Assembly: GCF_034190915.1 (NCBI RefSeq)
Contig: NW_026947502.1
Location: forward strand, 39,958,785 to 40,022,784
Length of the DNA stretch: 64,000 nucleotides
Source of the DNA: Cavia porcellus
Lineage: Eukaryota > Chordata > Mammalia > Rodentia > Caviidae
Direction of reading: 5' to 3'
A program made the translations under genes and the position numbers. Below, piece by piece: positions 48,544 to 60,350 of the stretch. Within the stretch, counting starts at the first letter, position 1; every line of letters begins with the position of its first letter. Under the pieces are notes generated by a model, which worked only from the letters and a program-made list of their open reading frames with translations, ran no database searches and was not told the DNA's origin.

Positions 48544-48553
48544 TTCTCCCATG

Positions 48554-51203
48554 TTTATAATTTGAAAGAGTCACTTTATATATGTTTCAATTATTTTCAA
48601 GTCAATTTATAGTTTTGGTTTATCCCAACCAAATTCCAGCCAACTTTTATTGTTATGTCCATGGTTGTCAATTTTGACAAATTAGTTTCTGAAACTTACA
48701 TGAAAAAGTATTAAGATAACTTTTAACAAAGAAAACAAGACACAAAAAAGTGAAAATAACTATCTTCGGGTACTTCTCAGTAGCTTCCTTCCACATTCCA
48801 CATGCCTACTCCTCCCTAGCTGCCCTCACTTCCTGTAAATTCACCTGGCACATTCAGCAAAGGTCCACTTGGAAGCTGTAGACCTTCGTTCTTTCTGCAT
48901 GACATGATTTGGCCCAAAATATTCTGTAGATTGTTTATTCACTATATTAATATCTCTATTCAAAAATGACTATTTCAGAGTACCCATCCTTTCAAAAATA
49001 CTGCTTTTTAATTTCATGATCCTACTTAATTTTGTCTCTAAAACATGACCCAAGATATAGGACTTTTGTTTTGAGTTGCGTCACTAGAGGCTGATCCATC
49101 ACCTGAGATATAAATCTTAATAAACATTTAAAAATCTTCATAAGCATATCCTGGATATATCAATAAAATGTATGAAAAAATGTCCAAAGAAAACAATTTA
49201 AAGTAGTGAAATATTTTGAGCCCAAAGATACTATGCTATTTTCCTTCTCTTAAATAATAAAGACATTGAAATTTAAGTACTCAACATGATTAAACAAAGA
49301 AAGAAGCAGGACTTCCTGTAAGCATCTATGGAGAGATTTCTCTAAAGAAAAACTTTGCAAATTGTCTTATATATGGAAAGCCATCATAATTAGTATTCTG
49401 ACTTAATATTCTATATCTCAAAATCACAACTAAGAAAAATAACTTCAAAACACAGGTGCTATTTGACCAAATATATTTATTATGGCAATAATGAGAACCG
49501 CATAGTACAAGAAGCTGAAAAAGTAAATAGGACCCAGAATGTGCAAGAGATATTGTGGGGTGGGAGGAAGCTGTTCAATGGGAAAGAGAAACTGGGATGG
49601 GGAAAGGAGAAAAGAAGGAAGGGACGGGAAAAGTAAATAAATATGTATCATACATTTAAATAGTCATTCTTAGATATTAGAAATTTAATACATGGATGCA
49701 TACAAAATGGTTAATATAGTTATGTTAACTGACTTATAATTGATACTAGTTCAATGAAAAGCAAGATGTGTGCCTATACTGTCTGATCAATTTTTTCATG
49801 CCTATTCCTGTAATAAGAGCAACTACTTTGAAAATAACAATACACAATGTATTAACCTTTGTTACTCTCCTACAAGCTTATAGTTTTTATTGGTTTTTTC
49901 TTTAAGATAAAAAATTAAAAATAAAACAGTAATACCAAAAAAATTAGCTAGGTAAATTTTGTACATTCATACCATTTAGTATAGTTCATCAGTTGAAATA
50001 ATAATTTACTAATGTAGAGAAGCATTTAGGTTATAAAATGGGTGTATTGTAACATTACTTGATAGTAGGTTATCAAAACAAGAACTGAAGTGTGCACTGA
50101 GCAGTAGAAGGTAACCTGTTACAGTAGTGATGGTATTTTACATGAACTTGAATGATGTAATTTTTAAATTATGTGCTATATTTTCCTGGTTGAGGAGCCT
50201 TAAAATTAATAAGGCTCCCTGTGGGATCTTTTCTTTTATTCCAGTGTTTTTCACAAATGTGTTGAGCAGGTGTCATTTATTTTGTGCGTGTTAGATGCTC
50301 TTAGAGATACTAACGCCAGCCACATTTCCGCAGGTGAGCTGACATTCCTTAAGTAATTCACTGTGTAAAAGCTTCCCACCTTGCCTGGCTTCAGCCCAGC
50401 CCTCACTCCCTCCTGCCTGAGCCTGTGACCCACTCTCTCCTCTGAAGCAACCCAGAGGTGGTCAGTACGACTCCCGCTGAGACTTTCCCAGCCCTGTGTG
50501 TGACCCCCCATCCCTTTTTTTCTGCCACCAGTTCTGACCCTCTTTTCAGTCACCTATCCGGGAGCCCCGGATTTTGGCTCCCCAACACCTTCAGGGTAAC
50601 TAACAGCTTCTCCTCCTCTTAGGAGCCGCCCACTTGGTCTCACTTTCCCTGATGGGCACATGGCAGCGCTCTACACAGGCCGGGAGACTGCGCTGGGTCA
50701 GGGGATGCGGGCGTCGCAGCACATCCTAGCCAGCCCTCTAGAGAAGGAATCCAGGAAGAGAGTAAATCCGGGCATGTATCTCCAAGAACCAGACCCCACT
50801 TCTGTAAACTCAGTAGCCTGGGGACTTGTAAGAATCTAGAACCGCTCGGGTATAACCAGTGGACTTTTCCCTTCCACTGCAGAGCAGTTTACAGGCTAAA
50901 GCTGTGTCTGTCCCCAACTCTGGACTGGAAGGAGGACACGGATTTTACAGGTTGTATTTGATAATAACAGGGAACCAAAAAATTAGTGGAAAATGGAATA
51001 GCATATTTTTCCTTCCTTTTTTCTAATTTGTTTTTTTAAATTTACACATAAATTATATGTATTTACTGTGTATGACATGATGTACGGAAATATATACATA
51101 TATATTTGCAGAGTGATCAGATTTAGCTAGTGTAACATGTGCCTTCCCTCCCAGTTATCTTTTCTGTGGTGAGAACATGTACTACCCACTTTCTGAGCAT
51201 TTT
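48554..51203. other. Gene-free intergenic sequence
   Basis: AT-rich to 50.2 kb, then a GC-richer patch 50.3-50.85 kb with a few CpGs. Frames there do not match a family I know. No repeat assigned. Confidence 0.5.
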
Positions 51204-51458
51204 TCAAAAGTAAATAAATAGCCTGTTTTCTACATCACAGTTCAGGGTGGACATGTCTTCATCAAGTGTGACATTATACATTGGGTTCTTTTTGCAGAAC
51301 ACCCTGATGTTCTTCATCCGTGTTACCTGAAGGGAGTCGCTGTGGGTGGTTTTGCTGAACCAGCGTGGCATAGCAATTTTATAATTTTTATAGTACCTTC
51401 TGAATTCCTGTTTTGCTGTGCCAGTTAGATTATTTTCCTCTGCAATAGCTGAGAGCAC
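51204..51458 (-). other. Coding-like segment, origin unknown
   Basis: An 84-codon minus-strand frame of balanced, soluble-protein composition (RRYYKNYKIAMPRWFSKTTH in its middle), unlike the T-rich chance frames nearby. On the minus strand 'tctctgtgctctcag' precedes it like a splice acceptor and 'cttcaggtaacac' lies inside like a donor. I cannot name a parent. It could be a lone exon, a pseudogene scrap or chance. Confidence 0.3.
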
Positions 51459-53138
51459 AGAGAATCACTTAAATTTATTTTTTAAAGTAATTTTAATTTA
51501 TTCAATTATAATCATCCCTACTTGTCAGTCAATGACAACATATATGGCTTTCACAAATTCATGGTAATTGTACAGCAAGGGTTTAAAGCTGGAAGAAAAA
51601 ACATTCCGAATATGAAGCAAGGATTTTATGTGCTAAAAATGATCTTTCATTTCATAATAAGACTAACGATCGGACTTTCTAAGTCATATTTTGCGAATCA
51701 AATTTGAGGAGAATAGACTGAAGGATCCAGAGTAACGACTTCGTTCTTACGTGATTTGAAAACTCGAAGATCAGCAGAGTCTAATACAGACTTTATGCGG
51801 GCACAGTGAAAGAGGAGCAGAACAAAGCGCATGATAGAGGCGGAGATCTAGGCAGCAGAGACCACTCCGTCCCCTTGGGCAGCCTTGTGGACTGCAATGA
51901 TGCATTAGAAAAAGACGCCCTCCGTGGCGGGCTCTAGGTATGCCACAGCGTGGTCTTTGAGGGAGAAGAGACTGCCTTGTATTATGGGAACCCTTCCCCA
52001 AACCCAGGGGGAGGCCCAAGGGAGCCAGGCTTTACCTCAACCCACTCTACTTTCTCACTGAGTTTCCTGCAAGAGGAAGACCAGCATCCAGCCCTCTCTC
52101 AGTTCCCCCGTGGTCTGCCACAGTCCTTAAAATGTAACATTGTTTTCAATGTCTCTTCCTCCTTTAAAAAAGATTTTTGTTCTTTTATGAAATTGTACCA
52201 TTTCCTTTGAGGCAAAGTCACTTTTAAACCAAACTAGACAAACCATACTTGACTTAAGCATATGTTTTCCAAGCACTTTTATTCCATTATCTGAGAATTT
52301 AGCACTATCCTGGAGCCCTAAGTGGTATCAGAATACATTTTCACTTAGGAACTGTCAAAATATAATATGGCCTGCAATAAAACCTAATAGGTAAATAAAG
52401 CAACAAAACCAGCTTCCTTTTCAAAGGGGCAGCGCTGTAATATTTTAACATGTACTACTGATGCAAGATACTAATATCTTACTAAATACATGTATTTACA
52501 GGCTGGATGCCCTATTCACAGTCCAGTTCATTATTTGGGTTTAGTTGTGGGTTTTGTTAACATTATAATCAAACTCATAAATAATCAAAAGAAATTTGGC
52601 TGGTTGGAAAGGGCTGAAGCAGAATTACATGCATAGCTGGATCACAGTGCTCTGGAATATATCATAATCTCGCCAGAGAACTGAGGGCCATAGCCAGTTA
52701 GACTGGCATCAGTTTCCCTTGACTTTCACCATGAGGACTTTCTGTTTGTTTAATTTTCTAAGAATGTATATCTTTTTTTTAACATACTATTTTTTGGTCT
52801 AGCTTATGAAACTATGTAATCAACAATGTATCTTTCCTTGACTTGCTTTTTCAATTCTTTCAACCCAGTCTATTTCTTGAAATAAGCAGTGTATGCACTG
52901 TGTGCTTCAGGCACACAGTGTAATTGCAATCATTCCATACAAGAAGCTACAATCAAAAGCAAGGAATGGGATCTGTGCTCTTCTGAAAGGTCACACTACA
53001 TCTGAGTTTGATAAAATGAAAACAATTCTGTTTTTAAAGAATATTTTCTCCCTTTATACTAGAAAAAAATTATAAACCTGTAAAAATATGTACTTGTAAA
53101 ATATTGTTGTTAATGAAAACTTTATAAACATTTGTGTC
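51459..53138. other. Gene-free intergenic sequence
   Basis: The frame at 52019-51771 (minus) is open but rich in Arg, Gly and Cys, as expected from a GC-rich patch; no domain seen. The remainder is AT-rich. Confidence 0.5.
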
Positions 53139-53142
53139 CTTC

Positions 53143-53186
<44 letters not shown>

Positions 53187-53250
53187 TCCTTCTTCCTTCC
53201 TTTCTTTCTTTCTTTCTTCCTTTCTTTCTTCTTTCTTTCTTTTTCTTTCT
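53139..53250 (+). repeat. (CTTT)n microsatellite
   Basis: About 110 bases of CTTT with CCTT and CTTCC interruptions. It is the complement type of the GAAA tract at 20.65 kb. Lys/Arg/Glu or Phe/Leu/Ser frames here are artefacts. Confidence 0.95.
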
Positions 53251-53892
53251 GAGGCATTTGACCCACAGGGTTCTTCGTGAAAGCCATCACTGTTCACCAG
53301 CAGGTAAGGATCTTTACTAAAATCTAGAAGTATTCACAACTGACTTGCCATTCCATTCCTGCTCCACCACAAAGATGCTGCTAAAAATTTCTGGGTTGAC
53401 AGTTATTGCTTCAACAACTTTAGAAAGTCATTTGACAATCACAGTTTCTGTCATTAGGGGGCAAACTGACAGACCATCGTTGACTTACTGACAGGACAAA
53501 TGGCATCCCTGGAAGCCAGAATGCCGGGAAAGACTGGAGCAGAACATTCCCATTGGCCATCTGGCTGTTCTGGTTGGGTTTGGAGAATGTGCTTTTGCTG
53601 AACTAGGAAGAGCTGATTTTGTGACTCATTCAGCAAAACGTCACTAAATGAAGTTTTCTGTTACATGTCAGTGCAACATTTCCCCATGGAAATCTATGTT
53701 GCTTTGCAGTAAAGAACAGGTGACTTTTGGTATGTTCTTCCCAAGGAAGAAGAAGCCCAAGCCCAAGTCTCCAGAAAAGCTGAACTCGTTTTCTCAAGCA
53801 TCCATTTGCTGACGATTATGAATGTATCTCAGAAGCACACTAATCATATCACTGCTCCCTCACCTGTCCTCCTCCCACTCCCTCTCTGTTTG
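53251..53892. other. Gene-free intergenic sequence
   Basis: Nothing recognised. Confidence 0.5.
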
Positions 53893-54116
53893 GTTGGTTT
53901 TTTATTTTGTTTTTTTCCAGTACCAGGGCTTGCACCTAGGGCCTTTGCCCTGAGCTACAGCACCAGGACGTCTTCATGACTTTTCTTTAAATTTGGAGAC
54001 AGAGTTTCTCTAAGTGACTGAGTTGCCTAGGGTGGGCTCAACTTTGTGGGGGTCCTCCTTTCTCAGCCCCCCAGAGTGCTGGGATTACAGGCATGTGCTA
54101 CCACACTCACCTTGTG
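53893..54116 (-). mobile_element. B1+ID dimeric SINE
   Basis: Plus strand is the complement of an ID-like unit ('cagtaccagggcttgcacct') followed by a B1 unit ('gctgggattacaggcatgtg', 'ctcagccccccagagtgc'). Read on the minus strand it is B1 then ID with an A-rich tail. Dimers of this kind occur in several rodent lineages. Confidence 0.85.
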
Positions 54117-54189
54117 CTCTTAATATGTGGAGTATTTCCTTGGACTAAAGTCATTGCTCAGCAATAATAAATCTACTAATATCAGGATA

Positions 54190-54535
54190 GGTTATATGAT
54201 GTTTTAGCTCAGAGTGCCATAACCAATACCAAAAATGGACGGATTAAACAATAAAACACTTCTGTTCACAGTTCTAGAGGCTCGAAATCTGAGATCAAGA
54301 CACCAGCATGGTCAGTGTCTAGTGAGTGCCCGCTCTCTGTTTATGTTGTCTCATGATAATGGGGGAGGGAAATCACTCTGTTACAAAAGCACTGATTCAC
54401 CATGCAGATTCCACTCTCACAACCTAAGTTCCTCCTACAGGTCCTCTCTCCAAATATCACAGAGGAGGTAAAAGTTTCAATACATGAATTTCGAGGAGAC
54501 ACTAACATCTAGTCTATAGTACACAGCAAATAAAT
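54190..54535. repeat. Ancient dispersed repeat, family unassigned
   Basis: Text such as 'ttctgttcacagttctagag', 'tgagatcaagacaccagcat' and 'acatgaatttcgaggagac' matches a mammal-wide repeat that I recognise by wording but cannot name reliably. The open frame 54235-54471 belongs to it. Confidence 0.5.
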
Positions 54536-54869
54536 GACTTGCATGTACAGACCTTTAGGTATTCTCATGTAAAGTCTGGCGTGTCACATATAAGAATATA
54601 GAGTATATTTATGAAATACATTGACTACATATGACAGAAATATGGTAGTTACCAGCATAGACAAGTGTCAGAAATCCTCGGTTTCAGTCTCAGCACCATC
54701 GCTGTGTGAACTTCAGTAAGTTAATTTTCTGTTCCTCCACTTTATCTTCTATAAGATAATTATAATGTCATAATCTTCCTGATAGTGCTGCTTTCAGGAT
54801 TAAATGAAAATTTACATGTGAAGCATTTGGAACAATTCCCTACCATTTAACAAGTAATACATACCTGCT

Positions 54870-54937
54870 AGATCTTCTCCTCCTCTTCCTCCTCCTCCCC
54901 CTCCTCCTCCTTCTCCTCTTTTTTCTTTTCTTCTTGT
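54870..54937 (+). repeat. CTCCTC-rich polypyrimidine tract
   Basis: Uninterrupted pyrimidine run of CTT/CTC/CCT triplets, a candidate H-DNA tract. Confidence 0.9.
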
Positions 54938-55601
54938 TATTGTGTATGAAGACAATATATCCTATGTCACCCTTCTATTTGCATAGAGCATTTTCACATA
55001 AATTATAATGCTCATAGAAATTGTTTCCCCTCCTCTAAACTGGGAGAGCCTAGTGCATATCTTTTCCACTTCTTAAAATTCCTCCTTTGTCTCAGAACAC
55101 TCACCAGTGGCATCTGTGACCATGATGTTTACCCAAAGATAACCAGATGACACTCCTAACCTGACCCAGTTCCTTCCTTTTATGGTTATATTCATATCAA
55201 TCTAGTGCACTGATAGTCTTCATAAACAAAAGACATGGTTCTTTTTATAGCAGTCTTCTTTTTGTAGCAATATTTCCATTCACAAAATAAAGTAATTCTT
55301 GATTGCTGAAAACTAAATGGCAGCCTGGTTTTGAAACAGATAAACTCAGTAGGAAGCATGTGTGTTAATCACAACCCTGTCATACCCACAGCTCTTCAGA
55401 CAGAAAGACCCCAGTAACTCTGTTCCTACCACAAGTTTTGCACTAACAGATTATGAATCTAGGCACAGTTGGTCTTCTAAGAATGCGAACGGCAACAGGA
55501 AGAAAATTTGCAGATCTGCAGCAGCTGAAATATCAAGGGAGGACATGAATATGAGGATCCATGGGGGTCACAGCAGAAATTTATGTGGAAATTATGAGGA
55601 G
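54938..55601. other. Gene-free intergenic sequence
   Basis: The 162-codon plus frame 55362-55850 spans this part, the ID SINE and its A tail, so it is a chance frame. Confidence 0.55.
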
Positions 55602-55619
55602 AAAGAAATGCAAGTAAGG

Positions 55620-55731
55620 GGGGCTAGGGATTTAGCTCAGTGGCATTTGCGCCTGCCTTGCAAGCAGGCAGTCGTGAGTTCGATCCCCGGTACTGACAAA
55701 AAGACAAAGGAAAAAAAAAAAAAAAAAAAAA
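55620..55731 (+). mobile_element. ID SINE, young copy
   Basis: Body 'gggatttagctcagtggcat', 'cgcctgccttgcaagcaggc' and B box 'gagttcgatccccggtact', then a tail ending in a long A run. Perfect duplication aaagaaatgcaagtaagg at 55602-55619 and 55732-55749. Nearly the same as the ID at 16990. The long pure A tail marks a recent event. Confidence 0.95.
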
Positions 55732-55910
55732 AAAGAAATGCAAGTAAGGAAAAGCTCTGTGACAAAGAAAATGTGAAGGAGAGGGTGAGGCAGGGTATCA
55801 GAAGGGAAAGAGAAGTGGCAGGGGAAGGGAGTGAAGAAATGAAGGTTTGAGAATATCTCTGTGATTTTCCATCCCTATCTCCTTAGTCCTAACCTTGCTG
55901 ATGTCTGACT

Positions 55911-56000
55911 CTGTGTGTGTGTGGGTGGGTGGGTGTGGGTGTGGGTGTGGGTGTGTGTGGTGTGGGTGTGTGGGGGGGTGTCTGTGTGTATGTGTACATC
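55911..56000 (+). repeat. (GT)n/(GGGTGT)n repeat with G-quadruplex pattern
   Basis: GGG runs at 55923, 55927, 55931, 55937, 55943 and 55949 with loops of 1-3 bases. The complementary strand makes a His/Pro/Thr frame that is not a gene. Confidence 0.9.
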
Positions 56001-56708
56001 CACGTACCTGCATGTAGTACTTGGAATCTAATCCAGGCCCTCTTCACCGCCTTCATTCCAAGCTTAACATTTTATTTTTGCTTAAGGTTTCATATGCTGA
56101 GAATCCTCACTCCTGATTTCTCCAATACACACTCCTATTAATGAGTTATTTATGACAGATTTCTAACAAGAAAGGTACAGTAGCCAAATGTTCTTAGCTC
56201 CACATGCTTGATTCTCCTTCATGTAGGGCACCATTGACCAGGAAGGGCTGACCCTCCCAGGGCTGGCTGACACCTAGAGCCAATAAATGACTTGTATAGG
56301 ACATACCTTTGATGTGCAACCAATCAAGTTCCCATATTGTCAGTCTTCTTTTATCTAGTTTGTACCCTCTGGGCCACTATGTCTTACGTAGGGCAAGGTA
56401 ACACACACTAAAACGGCCTCTATAATCCCTATTCCTCAAACCCATTCAATTCAATCCTCAACCTGTTTACTTGGCTTCACCTCCTGCTTCGTGCAAAAAA
56501 AAAAAAAGGCTTCAGCTCCCTGGCTCCTTCTCGCTTTACCTACCCACCTCTCTTCTCAGCTTCCCATGTGTCCCTGCACAGCAGGCCTGTCTCCTGTTTC
56601 TAGGGACTGTGAGGACAAGAAAAACTTTCTTTGTGACAACCACTTCTGTCTCTGTTATTTACCATATCTAACTAAAACAAGTCCACACACCATTTATTAA
56701 AGAGGCTA
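56001..56708. other. Gene-free intergenic sequence
   Basis: No repeat or gene recognised; A run at 56495-56507. Confidence 0.5.
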
Positions 56709-56998
56709 TCTTTCATTCAGTAAATGTGTTTGGCCCCTGTGTCAAAGATAAGATGGCTGAGTGTGTTTGAAGTTGTTTCTGTCTCTTCTAACCTGTTCCA
56801 CTGATCCTCTGTTGCAATAATCTGTATTATTTTCACCTGTACTATACTGTATTTATCACAGTAGCTCTGTACTTTAATTTCAAGGCAGGGATTGTGATAT
56901 TAACTGCTTTGCCTTTGTTGTCCAGAATTGTTTTTGCTACTCTAACTCTCTTCTGGTTCAAAATGAATTTTAGGAATGTTTCTCTAGTTCTATGAGGT
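56709..56998 (-). mobile_element. Inverted 5' segment of a twin-primed L1
   Basis: The minus strand reads ORF2 text with a [19 protein letters not shown] motif, corresponding to about 31340-31640 of the L1 in this window. The adjoining plus-strand piece begins almost where this one ends in ORF2, so both come from one insertion whose 5' part was inverted. Confidence 0.82.
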
Positions 56999-56999
56999 T

Positions 57000-57945
57000 T
57001 ACTAATGGTGCTGGAAAAACTGGCTTTCTGCATGCTGAAAACTAAAACTAGACCCATGTGTCTAAGCTAAAATCACCATGCACTGAACTAAATCAACATG
57101 GATCAAATATCTAAATATTAGAACACAAATACTAAATCTGTTGGGAGAAAGAATAGGTAGAACTTTTGAAGACATAGACGTAATAGACAAAGACTTCATC
57201 AACAAAACCTCAAGTGCACAGGAAATACTACAAAGAATCAACAACTGGTATCTTATCTTACTAGAAACCATTTGCACTGCAAAAGAAATCACCAACAGAA
57301 TGAAAAGACAGCATACAGAGTGGGAAAATTTATCCAGTTGTTCTTCAGTCAAAAGACTAATATCTAGAACACATGAAGAACTGAAAAATATTAGATCCCC
57401 CAATTTAAGACCCAACCCAAAAATGGGCATCTGAAATGAATAGACACTTCTGAGAAGTATAAATGGTAAATAAATGTGTGAAAAACTTCACCACCACTGA
57501 CCATAGGAGAGATGCAAAGTAGAACAACTCTGAGATTCCATTTCATTTCAGAAAAATAGCTGTGGTCAAGAAATCAACCAATAACAAATGCTGGAGGAGA
57601 TGTGGGAAAAAGGAACCTTTCTCTACTGTTGGCAGGCCTGTCGACTGATGCAACCACTTTGGGAATCAGTGTGGAGATTCTCAAAAAACTAGGATTGAAG
57701 GTCCCATTTGACCAAGTTCTGATTATCTTCCTGGAAGAATTATAAACATTACACTAGAGAGATACATGTGGACCTGTGTTTATAGCAGTAGCTTTGGAAT
57801 AGCTAAATCTTGGAAACCACCTAAATGTCCATCAACACATGGATAAAAAAAGGTGTGGGTTTTATGATACAGTAGAGTACTGCTTAGCCATAAAGAAGGA
57901 TAAATTTGACACATCTATAATTAAATGAATGAACCTTGAGGCCAT
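57000..57945 (+). mobile_element. 3' segment of the same L1 (ORF2 end)
   Basis: Begins 'aatggtgctggaaaaactgg', matching ORF2 at about 31650, and follows it to 'aaccttgaggccatactc', matching about 32610. Frames are short and broken. The 3'UTR is missing; the half-L1 insertion lies at that point. Confidence 0.85.
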
Positions 57946-57950
57946 ACTCT

Positions 57951-59275
57951 TTTTTTTAATTTTTAAAATTTTATTTAAGGAGAAAAAGAAAAAAAAGCAG
58001 AAAAAGGGTACAAGTTATACAGAATTTCAGAAAAAAAATAAACAGTAGGAAATCACTAGTTAATGGATTACATATTGTCATCTTAGAAATATTTGTTCAA
58101 GTTACAAAATTAAAGCTTATATAATGGACATTCAAACAGTCAGACCAAACAGTTCTGTTCAATGATCCAACAAAACTCAGTAATATCATTGTCTATCTTA
58201 TACACTTAAATATACATGCAGTTATATAGTTTAGAGCACTTTCTTTTCCTCTCTTTTGTACAATGACTATTACAAATTTTGGGTTTTATTGCTCCCACTG
58301 TTCTTATTACTTTTTTTGGAAGAGAGTAAAACCAAATGTGACATAACAGAACAGAGTCGGTCAAATCAAAAGTGTGGACATAATAGATAATGTAAAAACA
58401 TAATACAAGGTGATCAACAATGGTTACCATAATGCCTCCCGCTATCTCTAATAGAATTGCCTATATCATTAGTTATAATAAAACTGAATAAAACAGTAAA
58501 GAATGAAACCAACAAAACTAAAACATTGGAGACATTACAGGTCTTCAAAAGTAGATAATAGTTAACCAGAATCGGTGTCATAATGAATCCCACTATCTTC
58601 ACAGCTGTTACCTAAACTTTCGAACCTGGTACTATCAAGCAAAACAGAGTAGAGGAACATCAGTCAAAACAAGAAGGTGAGAGCAATATAGGGCTTCAAA
58701 TCAAGTTAATAGTAAATCAAAGTGGGTTACTATAATATATCCTTCTATTTTTTATTTACTTTTCCCTTAATTAAAAGGATAAAAATTAAAAAAAATAAAT
58801 AACAAAATGGAGATTGAGATAAAAGGGGGCATAACAACAAAACAGTGCAGATCAAAACAGAACCATTTAAGCAAAATGGTGTTTCACCACAAGATAATCC
58901 CGACATAAAAGTAGTTACCATATTGTCTCTTTCCTTGAAATCTTTGAATATAACTTCATATACAGTAGCATCAAATATATCAAAACAATGTAAAACCATT
59001 CAAGAGAATGACAGTATTACAGGGTATTTAGAATCAACTAACAGAAAATGAACAACAGTTTCTGTATAATCTCCTTGTCTATAAAAGTTTTTGTTTATAC
59101 TATCCCATATAATAATATCCAATAAGATACAACATGTTAAGACCAATGGAGACAGAAGAACAAAAGCTTGATGAGACTTCAAAAAACAAGATGATACTAC
59201 ATCAGCATTACCTATTATGATGTCGTTTTCTCCAAAATAGCTGGTCCTATCATCCAATCTTCTCTGCCTCATTTC
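57951..59275 (-). repeat. 3'UTR of the half-L1
   Basis: Complement aligns with 32790-34063: both have the block translating as SHQA...SPLVLTCCIL, then 'cttgttttttgaagtc'-type units, and end at 'cttgtaccctttttctgc' plus 'ttaaataaaattttaaa'. Shared units prove descent from the same L1 lineage. Confidence 0.85.
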
Positions 59276-59337
59276 TGTTGAGCTTTTTTTCTGTCATTAG
59301 TTGTCAGTTTGTCTTCTTCATTTGTTTTCTGCTCCAT

Positions 59338-60350
59338 TCATTGTGGCCTCTCTGCCACTATTTCTGGATTCTTTATATTTTTCTTTTTTAGAATATACTG
59401 CAGTATTCTCTGTAGAGTGGAATTGGTGGTTGCATATTCCACTAGTTCCTCTTTATCCTGAAAGCACCACATTTTTCCATCAATTTCCAGGGATAGTTGT
59501 GCAGGATATATCAATCTTCTCTGGAGGTTATTATCTTTCAAAACTTGAATTATTTCCCCCCGGGCTCTTCGTAATTTGATGGTTTGTGCCGAGAAGTCTG
59601 CTGTAATTCTGATGGGTGTTCCCTTGTAAGTGATCTGTTTCTTGTCTCTGACGGCTTTTAATATTCTGTTCTTATATTGGATTTCTGGTATTTTGATTAT
59701 TATATGCCTGGGTGTAGCTCTGTTTAGGTTGTAGGTGGCTGGGGTCCTGTATGCTTCATACATCTGAGTATCTTTACCTTTTGCTAAATTAGGAAAATTC
59801 TCCTGGATTATTTCTGCGAGTAGCTTTTGTAGTTCATTTCTTTGTGTCCCTACCTCTTTTTTTATGTTCTTAATTCTTAAGTTATAGATCCTCTTATCAT
59901 CTTCTAGTCTTTGTATTATTGCTGTTTTGTTTCTTTGTTATTTTTAAGAAGTTTTTCATTTCATGCTCCCATATTACAAATCTGGCCTCCGTTCAGATAA
60001 TCTATCCTTAGTTTCTTTCAAGCTGTTATGCCAGCTTTTGATAGAGTTTTTGAAAGAGTTTCTCTTTGAACCTGCTTCATGTATTCTATGCTTTCTCTAT
60101 TTTCTCCATCAAACAATTCTCCCCTCTTTTTCTGTTCTTCCATTCCACCATCTGTTTTTTCTTGGGTGGTGCTTAGTATTTCTCTAACTATTCTGCTTAT
60201 GTCTAGCTTCAGATCATTAATAACTTCATTCCTGAACTCGTCTATGAGGCTCTGGAGATGGTGTTTTATATGTATTGGTGCCGTTTCTGCTATTGCCTGT
60301 TTCTCAGGATTGGGGGCCAAGGGTACTTTTTTGTTGCTCCCTCTTCCCAT
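59338..60350 (-). pseudogene. ORF1 of the half-L1
   Basis: N-terminal piece 60350-60018 (110 codons, HHLQSLIDEFRNEV then coiled coil) and C-terminal piece 59763-59338 (141 codons: TPRHIIIKIPEI of the RRM, QITYKGTPIRITADFSAQT and LSLEIDGKMW of the C-terminal domain). At least one frame break lies in the 59764-60017 section. ORF1p is the trimeric RNA chaperone of L1. The C-terminal piece is open without stops. Confidence 0.88.

Larger units (their letters stand above)
47172..48553 (-). mobile_element. L1 5' fragment: 5'UTR and ORF1 N-half
   Basis: On the minus strand the element starts near 48553 with 'gggagaaaagatggcaggta', reads a 0.7-kb 5'UTR, then ORF1 from 47864 (PPIYTCMEG, NKKRSS, HIKQYL-type words), a break near 47460, a coiled-coil piece (SWQNRLKETKDRLSRLEDSF) and the start of the RRM. 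It stops near 47172. The RRM end, C-terminal domain, ORF2 and 3'UTR are gone. Losing the 3' side while keeping the 5' end is the reverse of usual L1 truncation. Confidence 0.85.

Noticed and set aside
53054..53320. Lys/Arg/Glu-rich and Phe/Ser/Leu-rich frames
   Set aside because: Produced by the CTTT microsatellite.
55362..55850. 162-codon plus-strand open frame
   Set aside because: It runs through an ID SINE body and its long A tail, giving a poly-Lys block; flanks show no coding signal.
55798..56141. His/Pro/Thr-rich and Gly/Val-rich frames
   Set aside because: Produced by the GT/GGGTGT repeat.
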